A DNA stretch of 11,006 bases, taken from Alphaproteobacteria bacterium (GTDB taxonomy: Bacteria > Pseudomonadota > Alphaproteobacteria > RS24). The notes below the pieces were generated by a model that saw only the letters and a list, made by a program, of their open reading frames with translations, was not told the origin of the DNA and searched no databases. Every line of letters starts with the position of its first letter. Positions within the stretch are counted from its first letter, which is position 1. Both the position numbers and the translations under genes were made by a program. The stretch lies in NCBI GenBank assembly GCA_022428185.1, contig JAKMCZ010000202.1, positions 1-11,006 of the forward strand, given 5' to 3'. Of this stretch, positions 5,758 through 11,006 are shown in pieces.

Positions 5758-7035
5758 ATGTCATCAACAACCGCCAACGATAAAATCCATAAAGCGCGCC
5801 ATTACGCGCTCGGCATATTGGTCGTTGTTTACACATTCAACTTTATCGACCGTCAGATTTTGTCGATTTTATTGGAGCCGGTAAAAGCCGATTTGGGTCT
5901 TTCAGACACCGCAATGGGCATGTTGACCGGTTTTGCATTTGCCATGTTTTACGCCACTTTGGGTATTCCCATTGCGCGCTTTGCCGACCGCACCAATCGG
6001 CGCAATTTGATTGCCGGTGCGTTGGGCGTTTGGTCAATTTTCACCGCCTTGTCAGGTCTGGCGCAAAATTTCTGGCATTTGCTCATAGCGCGCATTGGCG
6101 TCGGCGTCGGCGAAGCTGGTTGTTCACCGCCGGCCCATTCAATGATTGCCGACTATTATCCGGCTGACCAGCGGGCGACCGCTTTGGGCATTTATTCGCT
6201 GGGTATTCCTTTCGGCATTATGTTCGGCCTGTTTGCCGGTGGCTGGATTAACGAGTTTTTCGGTTGGCGTGCCGCATTTTTTGTCGTCGGTCTGCCCGGC
6301 GTTTTGCTCGCTTTGGTGGTGCGGTTTTCCCTTGCCGAACCGCCGCGCGGCATGGCTGAAGGACGCACCGATAGTGGCGAACAACCCAGTGTCGGCGAGA
6401 CATTGACCTATCTGTGGCAGAAAAAGTCATTCCGTCATATGAGCTTTGCCGCCGCGCTGACCGCCTTTGTCGGTTATGGCTTCGTGACTTGGGCGCCGGC
6501 TTTTCTTATTCGCTCATTCGGCATGGGCACGGGCGAAATCGGCACTTGGTTCGGCCTTATTTTGGGTATTCCGGGCGGATTGGGTATTTTTCTGGGCGGC
6601 TATTTGGCTGATAAATTCGGCGCGCATGACCCAAAATGGTATCTATGGACCACTGCGATTGCACTGATTATCGTGACCCCGTTTAACCTGCTGGTTTATT
6701 TAGCGACCGACAGCACAATGGCACTATTGGGTATGGTGATACCGGTTTTATTGGGTAATTTTTATCAGGCAACGACCTTTAGCCAAACGCAGGGAATTTC
6801 CGAATTGCGCATGCGCGCTGTCGCTGCCGGTATTTTATTGTTTATCATCAATATTATCGGCCTCGGACTGGGCCCGCAGGCGGTTGGCCTCATTTCTGAC
6901 CTTTTGTCTGAACAATACGGCCAAGAGAGCTTGCGCTATGCATTGCTGATTTGCGCTTTGATCAATCTTTGGGCCGGCGCGCATTATTTTATTGCCGGAC
7001 GCCATTTGAAAGATGATTTAGTCAGCGAGGGCTAA
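5758..7035 (+). CDS. Spinster-type MFS transporter
   Basis: This 425-residue inner-membrane carrier has about twelve transmembrane helices. The first helix ends in FNFIDRQ (27-33), the hallmark of spinster-like MFS proteins. The loop between helices 2 and 3 has a GIPIARFADRTNRR version of motif A (69-82), and helix 4 carries RIGVGVGEAGCSPPA (112-126). A hydrophilic central loop at about 193-220 separates the halves. Bacterial members are proton- or ion-coupled carriers annotated for organic acids, lipids or drugs; the substrate here is unknown. The start is ATG 5758-5760 after AGGGGG with a 5-nt gap; a TTG 21 nt earlier has no ribosome site. It diverges from the reductase-hydrolase operon, so it may move a substrate or product of those enzymes (inference). 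yciB follows after 32 nt. Confidence 0.88.
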   Translation: MSSTTANDKIHKARHYALGILVVVYTFNFIDRQILSILLEPVKADLGLSDTAMGMLTGFAFAMFYATLGIPIARFADRTNRRNLIAGALGVWSIFTALSGLAQNFWHLLIARIGVGVGEAGCSPPAHSMIADYYPADQRATALGIYSLGIPFGIMFGLFAGGWINEFFGWRAAFFVVGLPGVLLALVVRFSLAEPPRGMAEGRTDSGEQPSVGETLTYLWQKKSFRHMSFAAALTAFVGYGFVTWAPAFLIRSFGMGTGEIGTWFGLILGIPGGLGIFLGGYLADKFGAHDPKWYLWTTAIALIIVTPFNLLVYLATDSTMALLGMVIPVLLGNFYQATTFSQTQGISELRMRAVAAGILLFIINIIGLGLGPQAVGLISDLLSEQYGQESLRYALLICALINLWAGAHYFIAGRHLKDDLVSEG

Positions 7036-7067
7036 AATCCAAAGCGCGCGAGCCGCGTATATATTTT

Positions 7068-7697
7068 ATGGAAGACACCATACCAAGCGCGCCACCGCGC
7101 CCAAAAAGCCGCTTCATGTCCATGTTCAGCGAAATCGCGCCCTTGGCTGCGTTTTTTCTGGTCAATCAAGCCTTCGGGCTGTATGCCGCCGCCGTGGCTG
7201 CCATTACCGCCTCAGCGCTTTTAGTTGCGGTCACATGGGCATTGGAGAAACGCTTAGCGCGATTTGCTGTTTTCGCCACCTCGATTGCCGCTTTATTGAC
7301 GCTGGCCGCCATATTGGCGGAGGAGAAAACCTATATCAAAATTCAGCCGAGTTTGTTTTCCGGCGCTTTTGCCGCTGTTTTATTGATTGGTCGCCTGCGG
7401 GGCAAAGCGATGATGAAAGTCTTCTTTGTCGCCCAATTTGACCTACCCGATGCGGTTTGGAAAAGCCTGTCACTGCGTTGGGGGTTGTTTTTTCTGGCCG
7501 CCACATTAGCCAATGAGGTCGCTTGGCGGGCTTTGAGCGATGATGATTGGGTGACGTTTCGGGTTCTGATTATGGCACCGGCTACCGGTTTCTTCATGTT
7601 GGCGCAATTGCCGATTACCTTGCGCGGTCAGCGCGACATGAAACAGATTATGGCAGCCCAACAAGCTGTCGAACAAGCGGGAAACAAAATCGATTAG
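7068..7697 (+). CDS. yciB: YciB/IspZ family inner-membrane protein (septation protein A)
   Basis: This 209-residue multi-pass membrane protein has about five to six hydrophobic segments after a Pro-rich cytosolic N-terminus (1-18). Family signatures are EEKTYIKIQPS (85-95), the FDLPDAVWKSLSLRWGLFF block (124-142), NEVAWR (149-154) and the W.TF.V segment (161-166). YciB proteins are linked to cell-envelope synthesis and septation, interacting with elongation and division proteins; the exact activity is not settled. The length is slightly above the usual 180-200 residues because of an N-terminal extension and a polar tail. The ATG has no Shine-Dalgarno sequence; instead TATATATTTT directly precedes it, suggesting leaderless or coupled initiation. 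It follows the MFS gene by 32 nt and converges on the next gene with a 10-nt gap. In many alphaproteobacteria this gene sits beside ftsY, which is not seen here. Confidence 0.87.
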   Translation: MEDTIPSAPPRPKSRFMSMFSEIAPLAAFFLVNQAFGLYAAAVAAITASALLVAVTWALEKRLARFAVFATSIAALLTLAAILAEEKTYIKIQPSLFSGAFAAVLLIGRLRGKAMMKVFFVAQFDLPDAVWKSLSLRWGLFFLAATLANEVAWRALSDDDWVTFRVLIMAPATGFFMLAQLPITLRGQRDMKQIMAAQQAVEQAGNKID

Positions 7698-7707
7698 CGC
7701 CGACGAA

Positions 7708-8250
7708 CTAACCGAGACGGGCGCGCACTGCGACCGCTAATTTCCACAAAGCCAACCCTAAAAGCCAAAAAAGAAAAAACCGCACAGCCCAAATTTTTGC
7801 CACTGTCGTGGCGCTGGCGGTGGCGATTTGCGCCTCGGCCAAATCGGGAAAACCGGCCAGCAACATCGCCAGTTGAATGTTCTCGGCAAAGTCCAGCGCC
7901 ATTACCGCCAGGACGGGCAGCAAGACCGCTTTGTCGAAAATGCCGCGCGCCGCCAAAACCAATAGACCGCCAAAAAAAGCGCCATAGGCGAAAGGAAATA
8001 TACTGTCGAGCAAAACCGTGAAACGAAGATGCAGGCTGCGGCCTGCCTCACCGTAAAGCAGCATTTGGGTGCGCAGGGTTTCGCTGTCATAACCTTCCAA
8101 TTCATCAAGCATCGCGCCGCCCAAGCGCGCTTTCAGCCATTGGAAACCGAGCAGACATAAGACCACGGCAATCAGACTGGAAATCATGGTAAGGCGCTGC
8201 GTCAAACGGGGGTTGAGCGCGTCTAAACGGGTGATGAAAGATGATTGCAA
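7708..8250 (-). CDS. Uncharacterised four-helix membrane protein
   Basis: I do not recognise a named family. The 180-residue protein has four hydrophobic segments, at about 20-38, 77-101, 106-133 and 149-174. A polar loop (39-76) contains LEGYDSETLRTQM and YGEAGR. Conserved-looking polar groups lie at membrane borders: LLDSIFPFAYG (80-90) and LDFAENIQ (119-126), with acidic residues Asp82, Asp120 and Glu123. I have the impression of similar D..FP..Y and D..EN patterns in other unannotated bacterial membrane proteins, but cannot verify it. The start is TTG 8248-8250, preceded by GGGGG with a 7-nt gap; an ATG at 8253-8255 is in another frame and stops after ten codons, and the next in-frame ATG (residue 22) has no ribosome site. 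The coding frame is otherwise clean and the gene has its own promoter. Confidence 0.75.
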   Translation of the reverse strand: MQSSFITRLDALNPRLTQRLTMISSLIAVVLCLLGFQWLKARLGGAMLDELEGYDSETLRTQMLLYGEAGRSLHLRFTVLLDSIFPFAYGAFFGGLLVLAARGIFDKAVLLPVLAVMALDFAENIQLAMLLAGFPDLAEAQIATASATTVAKIWAVRFFLFWLLGLALWKLAVAVRARLG

Positions 8251-8257
8251 AACATAG

Positions 8258-8262
8258 CCCCC
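8258..8262 (-). promoter_or_regulatory. Ribosome site supporting a TTG start
   Basis: GGGGG on the minus strand (part of AAGGGGGC) lies 7 nt before the TTG at 8248-8250. In-frame sequence upstream reaches a TAA at 8266-8268 with no ATG, GTG or other TTG, so TTG is the only initiator served by this site. Confidence 0.55.
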
Positions 8263-8273
8263 TTGTTATGTTC

Positions 8274-8301
8274 TTGGCTGATTGATTAGGGAGTTTAGCA
8301 T
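8274..8301 (+). promoter_or_regulatory. Possible promoter of the HAD hydrolase gene
   Basis: TTGGCT (8274-8279), a 16-bp spacer and TAGCAT (8296-8301). The start would be near 8308, about 42 nt ahead of the ATG. Its -10 overlaps the -10 of the leftward promoter by two bases, so the two promoters could not be occupied at once. Confidence 0.4.
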
Positions 8302-8320
8302 GGAAAAAGGCGGACTCCAA
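8292..8320 (-). promoter_or_regulatory. Predicted promoter of the uncharacterised membrane protein gene
   Basis: Reading leftward, TTGGAG (complement of 8315-8320), a 17-bp spacer and TAAACT (complement of 8292-8297), with a TGC extension before the -10. The start would be near 8285, about 35 nt ahead of the TTG codon. Confidence 0.5.
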
Positions 8321-8349
8321 TGATGGCCTTAAAAATCAGGGAGCGGTAA

Positions 8350-9018
8350 ATGGCGCAATATGAAGCGGTGATTTGGGACTTTGGCGGGGTTATCACCTCC
8401 AGCCCGTTTGAAGCGTTTAACCGCTATGAAGCGGCGAACGCCCTGCCTGAAAACTTTATCCGCACCATCAACGCCACCGACCCCGACACCAATGCATGGG
8501 CGCGTTTTGAGCGCAGTGATATCGGCGCCGAAGAATTTGACACGGCGTTTCAGGCCGAAGCCGAAACCGCCGGTCACGCCGTGCCGGGAAAAGATGTTTT
8601 GGCTCTCTTGGCCGGTGAGATACGCCCTGAAATAGTCGCGGTTTTGGACGGACTGAAGGCACGCAATTATCGCCTTGCCTGCATTACCAATAATGTCAAA
8701 ACCAGCAATCAGAGCGACCTCACCTCCAATCCGGGCATGGCGCGCAATGCTGAAAAAGCAGCCGAGATTGCAACCGTCATGGCGCGCTTTGAGATGGTCA
8801 TTGAAAGCTCGGTTGAGGGGGTCAGAAAACCCGACCCGGCGATTTACCAATTGGCATGCACCAAGCTGGGGCTGGCAGCGGAGGCTTGTATTTTCCTCGA
8901 TGATTTGGGGGTCAATCTAAAACCGGCGCGTGCGATGGGCATGGGCACGGTGAAAGTATTGACCGCCGCTCAAGCGATTGCCGATCTATCGGCCCTATTG
9001 GGGCACGAGCTACCTTAG
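8350..9018 (+). CDS. HAD-family hydrolase (subfamily IA, epoxide-hydrolase N-domain/ACAD10-like)
   Basis: This 222-residue cytosolic protein belongs to the haloacid-dehalogenase superfamily. Motif I is WDFGGV with nucleophile Asp10; the usual second Asp, the general acid of HAD phosphatases, is Gly12. A helical cap spans about 18-85. Motif II is Thr113 (CITNN), motif III is Lys160 (VRKPDP) and motif IV is Asp184/Asp185 (FLDD, followed by LGVN). The opening DFGGVITSSPFEAFNRYE resembles ACAD10 and soluble epoxide hydrolase N-terminal domains. Phosphatase activity is plausible, because E. coli YihX also lacks the second Asp (DLGNV) yet is active. The ATG is preceded by AGGGAG with a 6-nt gap, and an in-frame TAA directly abuts the ATG. 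The gene is single and converges on the RND exporter across a terminator. Confidence 0.88.
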   Translation: MAQYEAVIWDFGGVITSSPFEAFNRYEAANALPENFIRTINATDPDTNAWARFERSDIGAEEFDTAFQAEAETAGHAVPGKDVLALLAGEIRPEIVAVLDGLKARNYRLACITNNVKTSNQSDLTSNPGMARNAEKAAEIATVMARFEMVIESSVEGVRKPDPAIYQLACTKLGLAAEACIFLDDLGVNLKPARAMGMGTVKVLTAAQAIADLSALLGHELP

Positions 9019-9061
9019 CCTTATCTAATTAAGCCAATGTTAAGCCGAGGCGGTTTGGCAC

Positions 9062-9101
9062 AAAATAAAACCCCGGCGACAACAATGTGGCGCCGGGGTT
9101 T
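9062..9101 (-). terminator. Intrinsic terminator of the RND exporter gene
   Basis: An 11-bp perfect stem pairs AAACCCCGGCG (9068-9078) with CGCCGGGGTTT (9091-9101) around a 12-nt loop. On the minus strand the stem is followed by TTTTATTTT (complement of 9062-9070), a good U-tract, 32 nt past the exporter stop. On the plus strand the stem ends in only TTTATC, so it would serve the HAD gene less well. Confidence 0.88.
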
Positions 9102-9132
9102 ATCGTATCTTCGTTCAGTCCAGTGACCGAGC

Positions 9133-11006
9133 TTAGTGCGCCATCGCACCGCTTGGTGCTTTAGGCGGCTGACGACGTGGCATGATGAGTTCCATTACCA
9201 CAGCCAGAGCCGGCAACACAGTGACCGCCATAACCATATTAATCATGAACATAAAGGTCAGCAGCAAGCCCATATCGGCTTGGAATTTGAGCGCTGAGAA
9301 AGCCCAAGTGGACACGCCGACCGCGAGGGTCAAAGCAGTGAACACAACGGCCATGCCGGTTTCATTCAATGTCTGCTTAAAGCTCGACGTCACATCAAGG
9401 CCGGTGGACAAATGGTATTGGATCCGGTTGTAAATATAGAAGGCGTAATCAACCCCCAAACCGACGGCCAGCACCATCACCGGCAAAGTCGCAACGGTCA
9501 GGCCGATTTCCAATAATTCCATGAACCAATAACCCATAAAGGTCGCCAATGTCAGCGGCACACAACATGCCACCGTGGCGCGGAAGTCGCGATAGGTGAA
9601 CAGCACCAAAGCGATAATCGTCATATAGACATAAATCATCATTGGCAGTTCGGAGACCTCAATCTCCTCATTGACCGCAGCCTGCACACCCATATTGCCC
9701 GAAGCGAGGCGAATTTGAACCGGCACCACTTCGTGCTTGTCAATCTTCACGCCTTGCGCGCGCAATTCAGCCAGCAGGGCTTCAGGCGAGTTATTTTCGA
9801 CATCATAGGTAATCGACAGCGCCGGAGAGACACCGTCATCAACCACATCGGTACGAATACCCAGATTGATATTGCCCGGGTCGCGCATCGGCGGGTCGGT
9901 GACCACTAACAGGTCAGCAATCGGCGCCGGTTGGGTTTCACGAAACTCTTTAATCGCATCAGTGACCGCCGAAATAGTGGTCGCTTTGGCGTCATCAAGG
10001 AAAACCAACTGCGTCAGCAAGGTGCATTCTTCATTCAACAGACCGGTCGATGCACCGATTGGTGATGATGATTGAACCAAGGCATATTTATTGCGCGGCA
10101 GGGCCTGCCACTTCAAATTACCTTCATTAAAGCCGGCACTTGATTGTCGCGTCACATAAGGCAGTGACAAGACCAGAGAGACACCGTCCACATTGCGCAA
10201 ATACCATGAGAACTCGTTCAGATATTTCATATATGGATAGTTGATACATGCCTCGCGCGGCGTTTCGACAATCACCGTCAGCAGATTAAGACCGAGAGCA
10301 AATTTCTCAGCAATCTGGCGACTGTCTTGATTATAGCGCGCTTCTTTGCGCAGTTCCGGTGAACCGGCATGCAACGCCCCAACATGGCGGTTTTGGCTTT
10401 GAGTAAAGGCGGCGATGAACAACAACACGGCCACCACAACCACGCCAATAGCAGCGCGTGGATTGGCGATATTGCCAAGCTTTTGCATCAAGCGCATGCG
10501 GGTTTCGCGAGCGCGCGCCGCGCGACCGACAAAACCTTCATCGACTTTAAAGAAACTGGCTAAGACAGGCAGCATGACCAAATTGGTCAGAATTTTAAGT
10601 GCCACACCAATCGAGGCGGTGATTGCCAATTCTTGAATCATCTGAATTGGAATCAAAACCAATGTGCCGAAACCGACCAAATCGGTGACCAGCGCCATTG
10701 AGCCCGGGATTAGCAGACCGCGAAAGCTGGAGCGCGCCGCTTCTTCGGCTGATTTACCGGAAGAAATTTCCGCCGTAATAAGATTAATCTGCTGCACACC
10801 GTGGCTCACACCAATGGCGAAGACCAAAAACGGCACCAAAATAGCCAGCGGGTCGAGCCCATAGCCCAAAATGTTCAAAATACCGAACTGCCAGACCAGA
10901 GAGGTCAGGGAGCAGAACAGGGGCAAAAAGGTCAAAATGGCGGAACGGGCATAGACATAGACCGACAAAATGGTCAGCAGGAAGGCGATAATAAAGAACT
11001 GCACCA
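9133..11006 (-). CDS. RND superfamily exporter, HAE3/MMPL type, N-terminus outside the window
   Basis: At least 623 residues of an inner-membrane RND transporter are visible, and the open frame runs off the right edge. The first visible codons are GTG-CAG-TTC inside a membrane helix, so this is not a true start; roughly 200-300 residues (first helix and first periplasmic domain) are missing. The visible part holds helices 2-6 of the first half (about 1-150), a cytosolic linker, helix 7 (about 178-195), a periplasmic domain of about 250 residues with two Cys, and a second helix bundle to the end. The second half carries VGLGVDYAFYIYNR, the Asp-Tyr pair of the proton relay in MMPL/HAE3 proteins. 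The equivalent place in the first half reads GVSHGVQ, with Ser-His instead. Relatives export lipids, hopanoids or hydrophobic compounds. No partner gene is visible. Confidence 0.88.
   Translation of the reverse strand, partial: VQFFIIAFLLTILSVYVYARSAILTFLPLFCSLTSLVWQFGILNILGYGLDPLAILVPFLVFAIGVSHGVQQINLITAEISSGKSAEEAARSSFRGLLIPGSMALVTDLVGFGTLVLIPIQMIQELAITASIGVALKILTNLVMLPVLASFFKVDEGFVGRAARARETRMRLMQKLGNIANPRAAIGVVVVAVLLFIAAFTQSQNRHVGALHAGSPELRKEARYNQDSRQIAEKFALGLNLLTVIVETPREACINYPYMKYLNEFSWYLRNVDGVSLVLSLPYVTRQSSAGFNEGNLKWQALPRNKYALVQSSSPIGASTGLLNEECTLLTQLVFLDDAKATTISAVTDAIKEFRETQPAPIADLLVVTDPPMRDPGNINLGIRTDVVDDGVSPALSITYDVENNSPEALLAELRAQGVKIDKHEVVPVQIRLASGNMGVQAAVNEEIEVSELPMMIYVYMTIIALVLFTYRDFRATVACCVPLTLATFMGYWFMELLEIGLTVATLPVMVLAVGLGVDYAFYIYNRIQYHLSTGLDVTSSFKQTLNETGMAVVFTALTLAVGVSTWAFSALKFQADMGLLLTFMFMINMVMAVTVLPALAVVMELIMPRRQPPKAPSGAMAH

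Noticed and set aside
8253..8284. ATG start at 8253-8255 for the uncharacterised membrane protein
   Set aside because: It is in a different frame and ends after ten codons. The TTG at 8250 with GGGGG upstream is preferred.
8329..8850. A 173-codon open frame antisense to the HAD gene
   Set aside because: It lies wholly opposite a gene with clear catalytic motifs, has no ribosome site and gives a low-complexity, non-family protein. It is a by-product of codon bias.
1..11006. Mobile elements, CRISPR arrays, toxin-antitoxin or defence systems, tRNA or rRNA genes
   Set aside because: Scanning by eye found no transposase or integrase motifs, no regularly spaced repeats beyond the short ones listed, and no tRNA-like clover sequences. 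All long frames belong to housekeeping or metabolic families.

Overview
The window reads as ordinary chromosomal DNA from an alphaproteobacterium, possibly a marine or aquatic one. The taxonomic call is an inference. It rests on moderate G+C, GGAGG-type ribosome sites, a ferredoxin-NADP reductase ending in AFVD, a YciB/IspZ protein, and a set of lipid and CoA enzymes (SDRs, an HSL-type esterase, a saccharopine-dehydrogenase-like 'trans-acting enoyl reductase', a spinster-type MFS carrier and an HAE3/MMPL RND exporter). There are no rRNA or tRNA genes, insertion sequences, phage genes or CRISPR arrays, and no gene-free stretch over about 140 bases.

Layout, left to right. 1-183 (+) is the tail of a FadB/FadJ-type 3-hydroxyacyl-CoA dehydrogenase. 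It converges on fpr (194-970, -), which has a good sigma70-like promoter and an odd tandem 12-bp repeat in its leader. Next is a FabG-like SDR (1091-1873, -), divergent from a second, retinol-dehydrogenase-like SDR (1998-2984, +). Between the two SDRs is a compact bidirectional promoter with two TGTCTAGA boxes exactly one helical turn apart. A small DUF4396 membrane protein (3016-3462, +) follows the second SDR. It converges on a two-gene leftward unit: enoyl-reductase-like protein (4450-5619, -), then HSL-family alpha/beta hydrolase (3482-4447, -), only 2 nt apart. Divergent from that unit are the MFS carrier (5758-7035, +) and yciB (7068-7697, +). These converge on an uncharacterised four-helix membrane protein (7708-8250, -, TTG start). 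Back-to-back promoters separate that gene from an HAD-family hydrolase (8350-9018, +). A clear intrinsic terminator (about 9062-9101) ends the leftward RND exporter (9133-11006), whose N-terminus lies beyond the window.

Functionally, much of the window could serve acyl-CoA, lipid or hydrophobic-compound metabolism: beta-oxidation, two carbonyl/alcohol oxidoreductases, an ester hydrolase coupled to a putative reductase, an organic-solute carrier and a lipid-type RND exporter. This is a theme, not a demonstrated pathway, because the genes fall into several separate transcription units. I did not find a clear new defence or mobile system. The most interesting points are the SDR bidirectional operator, the fpr leader repeats, the SDR with Met at the tetrad Asn position, the His/Cys-rich DUF4396 protein and the conserved-looking unknown membrane protein.
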